A stretch of 64,000 nt of DNA. Origin: Dyadobacter sp. Leaf189. Its GTDB lineage: Bacteria > Bacteroidota > Bacteroidia > Cytophagales > Spirosomataceae. The notes under the pieces were generated by a model. It had not been told where the DNA came from, did no database searches, and saw only the letters and a program-made list of their open reading frames with translations. The position numbers were made by a program, and so were the translations under genes. The number at the start of each line of letters is the position of its first letter. The stretch's first letter is position 1. The stretch covers positions 106,549 to 170,548 of the forward strand of contig NZ_LMPS01000001.1 in NCBI RefSeq assembly GCF_001424405.1, given 5' to 3'. Positions 17,636-25,852 of this stretch are shown in pieces.

Positions 17636-19342
17636 ATGAATCCAGAAAAGTCTCAGACACCGATTAATAATCCAAAATCGGTTGTGCGTTTGCCAATCAT
17701 CATTGGAATAACGCTGGCGGCGGGTGTGTTGCTGGGCAGCACGTTTTTTAGCGGCGGAAAGAAACTGTCAGAAGTTGCCAAGGGATATGCCAAGTTCCGG
17801 GAAGTATTGATGCTGGTTGAGAATAACTATGTTGACTCTGTGAATACCGAGGAGCTGGTTGATTTTTCAATTTCAAAAATGCTGGAAAAGCTCGATCCGC
17901 ACACAGCCTACTTCAATGCAGAAGAAGCTACCGCAGCACGTTCGCAGCTGGAATCGGGCTTTGACGGGATAGGCGTTGAATTCAATATTTACAATGATAC
18001 GGTTTACGTGGTAACGCCCCTGAGCGGCGGACCTTCGGAGGCAGCGGGTATCCAGAGTGGTGACCGGATTATCTCGGTTAACAAAGAGAACCTTTCGGGG
18101 CCGGGTGTAACCAATGCACAGGTCTATAAATTATTACGTGGTAAAAGGGGCACGAAGGTAAATCTCGCCATTGAGCGCGTGGGATTGAATGAGAAGATGA
18201 ACTTCTCGGTAGTCCGCGACCGCATTCCAACATTCTCCGTTGATGCATCTTATATGGTTGATCAGGAGATCGGCTATATCAAGGTCAGCCGTTTTTCCGA
18301 ATCAACATTTGAAGAGTTTAAATCTGCACTGAAGACATTGAAGGGGCAAGGATTGAAGAACCTGATCCTCGACCTGCGCGGCAATCCCGGAGGTTATATG
18401 GAGCGTGCTACAAGCATGGCCGATGAATTTATCGCGGGAAATAAGCTCCTGGTGTACACCGAAGGAAAGGACAGCCGCTTCGACCGAAAAACACGTTCGC
18501 ACGTCGACGGACTTTTTGAACAGGGTCCATTGATCGTTCTGGTAGACGAAGGAAGTGCCTCCGCTTCTGAAATTCTCGCCGGCGCATTGCAGGATCATGA
18601 CCGCGCATTGGTTGTGGGACGGAGATCTTACGGAAAAGGCCTGGTTCAAATGCCAATCAAGCTTTCTGACGGATCTGAACTGCGCCTGACAATCTCGCGC
18701 TATTATACCCCGAGCGGAAGAAGCATTCAAAAACCTTACGAACTGGGCAAGGGAGAAGATTACAGCCAGGATCTTTCACATCGTTACGAAAGCGGCGAGC
18801 TGTTCAATGTGGATAGTATCAAATTCGATAAAAGTAAAGTTTATAAAACTGACGGCGGGCGCATTGTTTACGGCGGCGGCGGCATTACACCGGATATTTT
18901 TGTTCCAAAAGATACCTTGCAGAACAGCAAGTATCTGTTTGAGCTTTACTCAAAAAATATCATCAGAGAATACGCATTGCGTTATGCCAATTCAAATCAG
19001 AAGAAATTGGAAAAACAGACTTTTGACGAGTTTGTGAAATCCTTTGAAGTGTCTGATGCTATGCTGGCCGATATGGTAAAAGACGCAACGAAATCAGGCA
19101 TCAAGCCAAATCCCGCTGAGCTGGATCTTTCAAAAACACTGATTACCTCTCAAACGAAGGCAATCATCGGTCGCTATGTTTGGGGCAGAAAGCAGAAGAG
19201 CGGACTTAATAATGAGGTTTTCCAGGTACTTAATCCTACCGATAATGTTTTTCAACAGGCAGTCCAAATGTTTAACCAGGCAGCCCAGCTTGAAAAAGGT
19301 CAATTTAGCAGTCTGAATATCCCGCGTAAGAAAAAGGAGTAG
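17636..19342 (+). CDS. CtpA-type carboxy-terminal processing protease (S41)
   Basis: A 568-residue periplasmic protease anchored by an N-terminal membrane segment (about 20-40, LPIIIGITLAAGVLLG). It has a PDZ domain (about 95-180, with GIGVEFNIYND and GDRIISVN) and the S41 catalytic domain. The Ser/Lys dyad is visible: Ser309, the middle serine of GSASASEIL, and Lys334 in SYGKGLVQ, 25 residues apart as in Prc and CtpA. The C-terminal ~150 residues extend beyond the core. I choose the ATG at 17636 over a GTG 15 codons earlier because it leaves a short cytoplasmic head before the anchor. The SDR gene follows after 28 bp and is likely co-transcribed. Confidence 0.92.
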   Translation: MNPEKSQTPINNPKSVVRLPIIIGITLAAGVLLGSTFFSGGKKLSEVAKGYAKFREVLMLVENNYVDSVNTEELVDFSISKMLEKLDPHTAYFNAEEATAARSQLESGFDGIGVEFNIYNDTVYVVTPLSGGPSEAAGIQSGDRIISVNKENLSGPGVTNAQVYKLLRGKRGTKVNLAIERVGLNEKMNFSVVRDRIPTFSVDASYMVDQEIGYIKVSRFSESTFEEFKSALKTLKGQGLKNLILDLRGNPGGYMERATSMADEFIAGNKLLVYTEGKDSRFDRKTRSHVDGLFEQGPLIVLVDEGSASASEILAGALQDHDRALVVGRRSYGKGLVQMPIKLSDGSELRLTISRYYTPSGRSIQKPYELGKGEDYSQDLSHRYESGELFNVDSIKFDKSKVYKTDGGRIVYGGGGITPDIFVPKDTLQNSKYLFELYSKNIIREYALRYANSNQKKLEKQTFDEFVKSFEVSDAMLADMVKDATKSGIKPNPAELDLSKTLITSQTKAIIGRYVWGRKQKSGLNNEVFQVLNPTDNVFQQAVQMFNQAAQLEKGQFSSLNIPRKKKE

Positions 19343-19370
19343 TCAGACCAGTAACACAATCAAAATTCTA

Positions 19371-20123
19371 ATGTCCCGTATTGCATTAATTACCGGAGCT
19401 ACCTCCGGGATAGGAAAAGCAACAGCCGAACTCTTCGCTGATGCAGGAATTGATCTTATTCTGTGTGGTCGCCGCCAGGAAAGGCTCGATGAGCTCGCTG
19501 ACAAATTATCTTCCAAAGTACAGGTGACCACCCTTCTTTTTGACGTTCGCGACAAAGGTGCTGTGCTTGCAATGATCAACTCGCTTTCCGATGATTGGAA
19601 AAATATTGATATCCTGATCAACAATGCAGGCAATGCGCACGGGCTCGGCTCCCTGGATGAAGGCGATACGAATGACTGGGACTCTATGATAGATGGAAAT
19701 GTAAAAGGCTTGCTATACGTTTCGAAAGCGGTTATTCCATTGCTTTTGGAAAAAGGGAAGGGGCATATCGTCAATATCAGTTCCATTGCAGGCAAGCAGA
19801 CTTACCCTAATGGAGCAGTATACTGCGCTTCGAAAGCGGCTGTGGAAGTACTAAGCGAGGGAATGCGCCTGGAATTGACACAACACGGAATCAAGGTAAC
19901 AAATGTGGCGCCCGGAGCTGTGGAGACAGAATTTTCATTGGTTCGCTTCAAAGGCGATGAGGAGCGTGCAGGGAAAGTGTACCAGGGTTTTGATCCATTG
20001 CAGGCCGGAGATATTGCTGACGCAATCTTGTACGCTGTAAATGCACCGGATCGCGTGACCATTGCGGATATCACGATTCTGGCCGGTGCACAATCTACTG
20101 CAACTACCATTCACAGGAAGTAG
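19371..20123 (+). CDS. short-chain dehydrogenase (YdfG-like)
   Basis: A 250-residue NAD(P)-dependent Rossmann-fold oxidoreductase. The cofactor motif is TGATSGIGKA, with Arg residues after the second strand (CGRRQER) that favour NADP. NNAG is followed by the catalytic Ser in ISSIAGK and by YCASK, giving Tyr and Lys. Overall it resembles the YdfG group, which oxidises L-allo-threonine, serine and 3-hydroxy acids. The substrate is not certain. It probably shares a transcript with the protease gene upstream, and converges on the M23 peptidase gene 8 bp away. Confidence 0.85.
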   Translation: MSRIALITGATSGIGKATAELFADAGIDLILCGRRQERLDELADKLSSKVQVTTLLFDVRDKGAVLAMINSLSDDWKNIDILINNAGNAHGLGSLDEGDTNDWDSMIDGNVKGLLYVSKAVIPLLLEKGKGHIVNISSIAGKQTYPNGAVYCASKAAVEVLSEGMRLELTQHGIKVTNVAPGAVETEFSLVRFKGDEERAGKVYQGFDPLQAGDIADAILYAVNAPDRVTIADITILAGAQSTATTIHRK

Positions 20124-20131
20124 CAACCAAC

Positions 20132-20812
20132 TCAGCTATTTTTCGCTATTCTTAAAATGAGATTGGGATCGGGACATATTGAAAAATAATAGTCCTGATC
20201 AAAAAAGCTACTTACCCCTGGGAAATCGCCCTCATAATCACCAATATCGCTGATCACCTGGAAATGCAGGTGCGGTGGCCAGTCACCATTTTCCGGATAG
20301 TCGCCAATGGAGGCGAAGCGTTCCCCTTTCGCAATGCGTTTTCCGACAGCAAGTCCGTCGAGCGACGAAAGCGACAAATGCCCGTACAATGTATAAAATG
20401 GTACTCCGGATAATTCGTGGGCCAAAATGATCGTGGGGCCATAATCTCCGTAGTGGTTGTTGAATGCGTAGCTGTGAACTGTTCCGTCAAGAGGCGCAAA
20501 CAGCGGCTCGCCCGCTTCAATCCAGATATCAGTACCCAAGTGAATGCTCCTCGCGCCCGGTTCATCGCCTCCGAAATGCATTCGCTGGCGGTATATCACC
20601 CGGTTTTCTCCATACCCGCCAATTCCATTGTATCTGCTTCGCGACAGAAGCTCTTCAAAAACATACTTTGAAAACTCACTCGTTTTTGAAAGATCGCGGG
20701 TAAGTAATACCTCGTTGCTGGCTGAGAAATCCAGTCTTCTGTAAGGTTTTACGTTGTCAATAACTTTGGCAAATGCAGGATAGTTGCCTAGTATTTGTTT
20801 CAAATCCGACAT
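20132..20812 (-). CDS. M23-family peptidase without a signal peptide
   Basis: A 226-residue LytM-type protein. The M23 zinc motifs are intact: HLGTDIW (H-x3-D) and, ~80 residues later, PHLHFQV (HxH). Classical M23 enzymes cut peptidoglycan cross-links, but no signal peptide or membrane segment is visible at the N-terminus (MSDLKQILGNYPAFAKVI), so its location is unclear. The domain is preceded by ~85 residues with no recognised motif. A cytoplasmic or non-classical role, or a different substrate, is possible. It follows the large zinc protease gene on the same strand, but a good terminator lies between them. Confidence 0.8.
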   Translation of the reverse strand: MSDLKQILGNYPAFAKVIDNVKPYRRLDFSASNEVLLTRDLSKTSEFSKYVFEELLSRSRYNGIGGYGENRVIYRQRMHFGGDEPGARSIHLGTDIWIEAGEPLFAPLDGTVHSYAFNNHYGDYGPTIILAHELSGVPFYTLYGHLSLSSLDGLAVGKRIAKGERFASIGDYPENGDWPPHLHFQVISDIGDYEGDFPGVSSFFDQDYYFSICPDPNLILRIAKNS

Positions 20813-20823
20813 AATTGAGGTTT

Positions 20824-20857
20824 AAAGCAAAAGAGCCAGGCACGAATGCCCGGCTCT
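20824..20857 (-). terminator. terminator of the large zinc metalloprotease gene
   Basis: On the minus strand a 10-bp stem with one mismatch (AGAGCCGGGC / GCCTGGCTCT) and a 6-base loop is followed by TTTGCTTT, 13 bp after the stop codon. Confidence 0.75.
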
Positions 20858-20870
20858 CTGAATTCAAGAC

Positions 20871-23447
20871 TTATTTAGGATCGAGACTTTGTTTGATCCT
20901 CTGCAGAATATCCTGCAAGTGATACTTTGTGATTTTGTCCGCACTTTTTGGAATAGCAGCTGTAATCGTCGTTTTCAGATTTTCCAGGTGCGCCCGGGCC
21001 ACAGAAGGCAGATCCGTTTTTTCCAGCTCCACAACGCGGGTTGAAAAACCATAGGTAATCCCCACCGGAATTGACTGTACATTGGCTTTGCCAGGTTTCA
21101 GCAAATCGATCAGCTTTTCGGTATAAACCTTTTGCAGGTTGCGACGATACAAATCGATGTTCTTGCCCGTTTTGGTTTCCGACCAGATACCGCCTTCCAG
21201 ATCAGTGAACAGCTCATCGAGCGTGTAATTTTTGGCAGTCATACCTGTTTCCATTAACCTCACAGCCCTGTCGCCTGCAAAAAGCGCCGTGATCGCATAT
21301 TCGTGCAATGCTTTAATCGCCTCTACACCTGTCTCGGGCTTGATCTTATTGATGATATTCTGATCTAAAAGCCAGGTAGGCGTTTTGAAAAGCTGCGCAT
21401 TCAGGAATTCAACTGCCTCTTTCTGGGTGCTTTTCGCGACCGGTGTAAATGTCGGCCCTTCCATGTCGTAGGTAGTTGGTGTATCGTAAATACCGCCTAT
21501 ATTTTTGATCACGTGGCCGAGGTACCGGCGATATTGCGCAGTTACATTGCTGTAAATCTCATCAAGTTCCTTATAGCTTTCTCCATCTTCACGGCTCCAT
21601 TCGATCAGGTTCGGGAGAATCCTTTTCAGGTTTTTTATACCATATTCGGAAGCTTTCATCGCATTGTCGCCCAAATCTTCCGTTTGGTACCTCGGATCGT
21701 ACGGGCTGATTTCTGTTCCAAAGTGCAGCCTGGTATCCTTGTAAGCCTCTTTTGTCATTTCATTTAGCTTCGCCTTCTGCGCTTTTGGATCGCGGATGTC
21801 GGCGAAGTTGCTGTAACCCCATTGAATCGCCCACTTGTCATAATCTCCAATCCTTGGGAAAAGATCGGTAATACCATCTTCGGGCTGTGCCACATAATTA
21901 AACCGCGCATAATCCATAATGGAGGCTGTGTGGCCGTGCTCTTTGATCCACTCTTTGTCACGCAGCTTTTCTACCGGCGTAGCCGAGCTGGCGCCCATAT
22001 TATGCCGCAGTCCCAATGTATGTCCGATTTCGTGGGAGGATACAAAGCGCACGAGCTCGCCCATTAATTCGTCGTCAAACTTCTTTGTACGTGCTTTTGG
22101 ATCTACCGCAGCCGCCTGAATAAGATACCAGTTACGCAGCAGGCGCATTACATTGTGGTACCAGCCAATGTGGCTTTCCAGGATTTCGCCACTTCGCGGA
22201 TCGTGTACATTCGGACCGTATGCATTCTGGATATCTGCTGCGAAATAGCGGATTACCGAGTACCGGGCGTCTTCCAGGCTCATGGTTGTGTCGCCTTCCG
22301 GCCAGTATTCGCCACGGATCGCATTTTTCCAGCCTGCTTTTTCAAAGGCAACCTGCCAGTCATCAACGCCGGCTTTCAGGTACTTGCGCCATTTTTCTGG
22401 CGTTGCAGGGTCGATGTAATAGATTATAGGCTTTTTCGGTTCAATCAGCTCGCCATTCTTCTGTTTCGCTGCGTCTTCCGCATTCTTGGGTTCAAGCCTC
22501 CATCTTACTGCAAATACTTCCGTATCTGATCGCTGCGATTCTTCACCGAATACCGCATACTGATTGGCAAAATACCCAACTCTGCTATCGAAAATGCGTT
22601 TTTGCATGGGTCTTTCGGGCAGCAGGATCATGGAAGTATTCATCTCAAATGTGACAACCCCGGCGTCGAGCCCCGATGGTAAGTACTGGCCGATCTGCGG
22701 TACGGGCGTAGGTGTGAGCATTTGTGGCGATACGGTAAAGGTTTTTACAGTCCGTATTTCCGTGTTGATCGGGAAACTTCTCATTTTTTCAATGTAAGAA
22801 GCCTCCTTTTTGAAACCTGTCAGTTTCAGCAATTGCTTGTTGACCGAGTTAAGTGAGAAAACCTGGTTATCAGAATTGAAAAACTCGGTAACGTCGATCA
22901 CCGAAGCTTTTGTGCCCGGATCTTTTTTAACTGCTTTAATGTCGAAAACACCAATGATAGGATCAGAGTTGGAGTTTTTAACAGCCTGGAAAATAGGTTT
23001 GGTACTGTCGGGACTGGTTAAAACGACTGTCACGGATCTGAGCAGTACGTTATTGTCTACCCCTTTTTCCCAGCGGATCATCTGACGGTTTACTTCCTCC
23101 CCACCAAAAATCCCGCCTCCTGCGGCCGTCTTCGAATATCGGGTAACTGCCATGATATCCCGGTTCAATAACGAATCCGGTATTTCAAAATACCATTTGT
23201 CGTCCATTTTGTGCACCGAGATCATTCCTTTCTGGCTCACTGCACTGGTATCGATCAGGTCTTTGAAAGCCTTCGGACTTTTTTTCTTGTCCTCTTTCAG
23301 CTTGTCTTTAACCGCCGTCGCCATTGCGTCGACTGCCTTTTCGATTTTTACATCTTCTTCCTTCTTTTTCTTCTTTTTTTGGGCTTGGGCATCATTAAGA
23401 TACACGAGAGCTAGTCCCGTAAGAATAAGGCACCGAAATAATCTCAT
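20871..23447 (-). CDS. exported zinc-dependent metalloprotease (DUF5117/DUF5118 type)
   Basis: A large (858-residue) exported protein with signal peptide (about 1-22, ending DAQAQ). The zinc site HEIGHTLGLRHN starts at His472 and has the extended HExxHxxGxxH form of metzincins. This is preceded by the long N-terminal region typical of the DUF5118/DUF5117 metalloproteases common in Bacteroidota (FEIPDSLLNRDIMAVTRYS, FFNSDNQVFSLNSV), and the C-terminal half is helical. Its substrate is unknown; the mature protein is probably periplasmic or secreted. No T9SS sorting domain is present. Directly after the signal peptide is a lysine-rich tract (six Lys, then a mix of Lys, Glu and Asp). It is monocistronic by the flanking signals. 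Confidence 0.9.
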   Translation of the reverse strand: MRLFRCLILTGLALVYLNDAQAQKKKKKKEEDVKIEKAVDAMATAVKDKLKEDKKKSPKAFKDLIDTSAVSQKGMISVHKMDDKWYFEIPDSLLNRDIMAVTRYSKTAAGGGIFGGEEVNRQMIRWEKGVDNNVLLRSVTVVLTSPDSTKPIFQAVKNSNSDPIIGVFDIKAVKKDPGTKASVIDVTEFFNSDNQVFSLNSVNKQLLKLTGFKKEASYIEKMRSFPINTEIRTVKTFTVSPQMLTPTPVPQIGQYLPSGLDAGVVTFEMNTSMILLPERPMQKRIFDSRVGYFANQYAVFGEESQRSDTEVFAVRWRLEPKNAEDAAKQKNGELIEPKKPIIYYIDPATPEKWRKYLKAGVDDWQVAFEKAGWKNAIRGEYWPEGDTTMSLEDARYSVIRYFAADIQNAYGPNVHDPRSGEILESHIGWYHNVMRLLRNWYLIQAAAVDPKARTKKFDDELMGELVRFVSSHEIGHTLGLRHNMGASSATPVEKLRDKEWIKEHGHTASIMDYARFNYVAQPEDGITDLFPRIGDYDKWAIQWGYSNFADIRDPKAQKAKLNEMTKEAYKDTRLHFGTEISPYDPRYQTEDLGDNAMKASEYGIKNLKRILPNLIEWSREDGESYKELDEIYSNVTAQYRRYLGHVIKNIGGIYDTPTTYDMEGPTFTPVAKSTQKEAVEFLNAQLFKTPTWLLDQNIINKIKPETGVEAIKALHEYAITALFAGDRAVRLMETGMTAKNYTLDELFTDLEGGIWSETKTGKNIDLYRRNLQKVYTEKLIDLLKPGKANVQSIPVGITYGFSTRVVELEKTDLPSVARAHLENLKTTITAAIPKSADKITKYHLQDILQRIKQSLDPK

Positions 23448-23523
23448 GGAATTGTTTAAGAGTTTTGTTTTAAATGATAGAAGCCAGGGAGTAAATCAAA
23501 ATCTAATTTACGATTAGAAGCAA

Positions 23524-24459
23524 TTAGTTTGACAATAATTCGGCAAGAACACCTTCTTTTAATGCGTAACTGGAAATCTGAATTTTGTGAATGCCGTAAC
23601 TTTTTAAAACATAGTCAATCAGGCACACTGCGACTACGATCATATCCACCCGCAGCTCGATCATTCCTGAAATTTGCATCCGCTGGTCGTGGTTTCCGGA
23701 AACGATAAGGTGATAGGCGCGGTAGAATTCTTCTAATGGAAGATGAAAGTCAGTCTGGTGTTTTGGAGGACCTTCGCCAAGGCGGTATTGAAAATCCATG
23801 TCAACAAGCGTGTCGAACGTGCCTGAGGAGCCGATCAGCTTCTGCGGGGCGTATTGATGAATCGCATTAGCCAGTGGAATGAGGTTTTCGTCAAAATAGT
23901 TATAGAGGTTCTTCTTGTCGGCGACAGATAGCGGATCGTTTCTCATAAACTTGTCCATCAAACGTTGTCCGCCGATCTCAAAGCTTTGTTTCCAGAATAT
24001 TTGCGCGTGGTTTCCGATAATGAACTCCACACTTCCGCCCCCAATATCCATGATCAGCGAAGGCTCGTTTCCAATATCGGTACCAAAACGGACACCACGA
24101 TAAATGTACTCCGCTTCCTTGTTCCCGTCTATAACTGTAATGGAAATGCCCGTTTTGTGGAATACCTCAGTGCAAAACTCGCCCTGGTTTTCTGCATTCC
24201 GGATTGCACTGGTACCGAAAGCAAACGTGTGTTCAGCATGGACTCCGTGCAAGTCCAGTGTTTCCCGGAAGTAGGAAAGTACGGCACTCGCGCGGCCGAA
24301 AGCCTCCGGTGTGATCGTTTTCCGGTTGATCCCGCCCATTCCAATCCTGGCCGGACGGCTGTCATGAAAGATTTTGGAAAACTGATCCCCATTTTTTTCG
24401 ATGATCAGCAGGTGAAATGTATTTGTTCCTAAATCGATAATTCCCAGTCGAGAGCTCAT
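23524..24459 (-). CDS. Ppx/GppA-family phosphatase
   Basis: A 311-residue cytoplasmic member of the exopolyphosphatase/guanosine pentaphosphatase family with the ASKHA fold. Phosphate-binding motifs are present: GIIDLGTNTFHLL at the N-terminus, FGTSAIRNAEN and MDIGGGSVEFIIG. The length matches the short, two-domain form found in Bacteroidota, without the C-terminal HD-like domain of E. coli Ppx. It should cleave polyphosphate and/or pppGpp, but the sequence does not decide between them. A perfect -10-like element (CAAAAATA on +, 24508-24515) lies 49 bp upstream. The gene diverges from rpsU. Confidence 0.88.
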   Translation of the reverse strand: MSSRLGIIDLGTNTFHLLIIEKNGDQFSKIFHDSRPARIGMGGINRKTITPEAFGRASAVLSYFRETLDLHGVHAEHTFAFGTSAIRNAENQGEFCTEVFHKTGISITVIDGNKEAEYIYRGVRFGTDIGNEPSLIMDIGGGSVEFIIGNHAQIFWKQSFEIGGQRLMDKFMRNDPLSVADKKNLYNYFDENLIPLANAIHQYAPQKLIGSSGTFDTLVDMDFQYRLGEGPPKHQTDFHLPLEEFYRAYHLIVSGNHDQRMQISGMIELRVDMIVVAVCLIDYVLKSYGIHKIQISSYALKEGVLAELLSN

Positions 24460-24616
24460 ATTGGGCTGTCTAATTGTTCCATTGCTTTCCTTCTATCGCG
24501 GTACTTGCAAAAATAACCTAATTTTAATGACTTATTTCTTGATTTTCTGTTTGATATAACTTTTCTTTGCAGTCCAATTTCAGAAAACCATTCAAAATAA
24601 CATTACATTAATAAGC

Positions 24617-24811
24617 ATGCTGATTATTAACATAAAAGACAACGAATCGATTGACCGCGCTCTTAAGCGTTACAAGAAGAAATTTGAAAGAACCGGTACA
24701 ATGCGTCAGCTTCGTGCTCGTACAGCTTTCGAAAAACCATCTGTTAGACGTCGTTTCGAAGTTTTGCGTGCCGTTTACAAGGAAAAGACTTACGGTCATT
24801 TAGAGGACTAG
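24617..24811 (+). CDS. rpsU: ribosomal protein bS21
   Basis: A 64-residue basic small-subunit protein (INIKDNESIDRALKRYKKKF at the start, then RQLRARTAFEKPSVRRR). In Bacteroidota, bS21 with bS18 and bS6 covers the anti-Shine-Dalgarno end of 16S rRNA, which explains why genes there lack Shine-Dalgarno sequences. The rpsU gene here also has none: the 25 bases before the ATG are AT-rich with no purine run. An AAAGGAG element instead lies just after the stop codon. The transcript ends at a very strong hairpin ~50 bp downstream. Confidence 0.96.
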   Translation: MLIINIKDNESIDRALKRYKKKFERTGTMRQLRARTAFEKPSVRRRFEVLRAVYKEKTYGHLED

Positions 24812-24815
24812 ATCC

Positions 24816-24880
24816 AAAGGAGTGGTTTCTGAATGAATTATACAGGATCATTGTATCCATATCAAAAAAGAGCTGTCTGA
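24816..24880 (+). other. Shine-Dalgarno-like AAAGGAG with a 15-codon frame in the rpsU 3' region
   Basis: AAAGGAG (24816-24822) begins 5 bp after the rpsU stop. Ten bases later an ATG at 24833 opens a 15-codon frame (MNYTGSLYPYQKRAV) whose TGA (24878-24880) lies inside the rpsU terminator stem. Such a strong anti-SD complement is rare in this window. Whether it is translated is unknown; it may instead be a ribosome-sensing regulatory element or chance. Confidence 0.35.
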
Positions 24881-24899
24881 TTTCAGATAGCTCTTTTTT
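24864..24899 (+). terminator. strong rho-independent terminator of rpsU
   Basis: An almost uninterrupted 17-bp hairpin: AAAAAAGAGCT pairs with AGCTCTTTTTT, continued by a G-U pair and TCTGA / TCAGA. The final strand is itself a six-T tail. It ends only 14 bp before the xerC start. Confidence 0.9.
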
Positions 24900-24913
24900 G
24901 TATATTGGCCGCT

Positions 24914-25786
24914 ATGATCGATGCCTTTCTGCAATTTCTGAATTTTGAAAAGCGCGCCAGCGCACATACGGTCAAATCGTACCAAACTGATCTGGACCAA
25001 TTTCAGAAATACCTGTTGCTTCAATATGAATGCAGTGCTCCTGAAACAGCACAGCCGGCTATGTTACGGTCGTGGGTTGTCAGCTTAATGGAAGAAGGAT
25101 TAAACCCGACTTCTGTGAACAGGAAAATTGCCTCTCTGCGGAGTTACTATGCATTTTTGAGACGAAAACAATTGATTTCCAAAGATCCGACGAAAGTCCT
25201 GTCGGCGTTAAAAACGCGAAAAAAGCTTCCTGCATTCGTTGAAGAGCAGTCAATGGAAATGCTTTTTCAGGAAGATACGTTTTCGGCAGACTTCTCGGGG
25301 ATGCGTGACCGGGTGGTAATTGAGTTGCTTTATGGTAGCGGGATCCGGCTTGCCGAGCTGCTGGATCTGGAAGTAAGGCACGTGGACCTGCACGCATATA
25401 CGCTTCGGGTTTTTGGAAAACGCGCCAAAGAACGCATTGTACCGATCGGAAAATCTTTGGCCGAGCTGCTGGATACCTATCTGCAACAAAGAAAGGAAGT
25501 TGCGGCCGCACATAACCTGATTGTCACGGACTCGGGGAAAGCAGCTTACCCGGTGTTTATTCAAAGGCTTGTTAAAAAATATCTTTCGGCAGTAACTACT
25601 TTATCTCAAAAGAGCCCCCACATCCTCCGTCACACCTACGCAACGCACTTGCTTAACCGCGGAGCCGATCTGAATGCAATTAAGGAGCTGCTTGGTCACG
25701 CCAACCTGGCAGCCACGCAGATTTATACCCACAACTCCATTGAAAAGCTGAAAAAAACGCATCAGCAGGCCCACCCAAAAGCCTGA
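24914..25786 (+). CDS. xerC: tyrosine recombinase XerC/XerD
   Basis: A 290-residue site-specific recombinase that resolves chromosome dimers at dif. The N-terminal SAM-like DNA-binding domain (about 1-85, with KRASAHTVKSYQTDL) precedes the catalytic domain. All catalytic residues are visible: Arg145 (GSGIRLAELL), His236 and Arg239 (PHILRHTYATHLL), His262 (LLGHANLAATQ) and nucleophile Tyr271. I use the ATG at 24914; a TTG three codons earlier is the alternative. As no integrase neighbours, att-like repeats or cargo are present, I read it as the host Xer protein rather than a mobile-element integrase. C versus D type cannot be settled here. Confidence 0.9.
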   Translation: MIDAFLQFLNFEKRASAHTVKSYQTDLDQFQKYLLLQYECSAPETAQPAMLRSWVVSLMEEGLNPTSVNRKIASLRSYYAFLRRKQLISKDPTKVLSALKTRKKLPAFVEEQSMEMLFQEDTFSADFSGMRDRVVIELLYGSGIRLAELLDLEVRHVDLHAYTLRVFGKRAKERIVPIGKSLAELLDTYLQQRKEVAAAHNLIVTDSGKAAYPVFIQRLVKKYLSAVTTLSQKSPHILRHTYATHLLNRGADLNAIKELLGHANLAATQIYTHNSIEKLKKTHQQAHPKA

Positions 25787-25852
25787 AACCGATTTTTAGG
25801 ATTATATTTGACCTCCATAGCAGATCTCAAAATATAATTTCGTCGCTTCATT

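Noticed and set aside
24914..25786. Tyrosine recombinase as integrase of a mobile element
   Set aside because: Surrounded by core genes (rpsU, ppc), with no att-like repeats, cargo or composition shift; it matches housekeeping Xer proteins.
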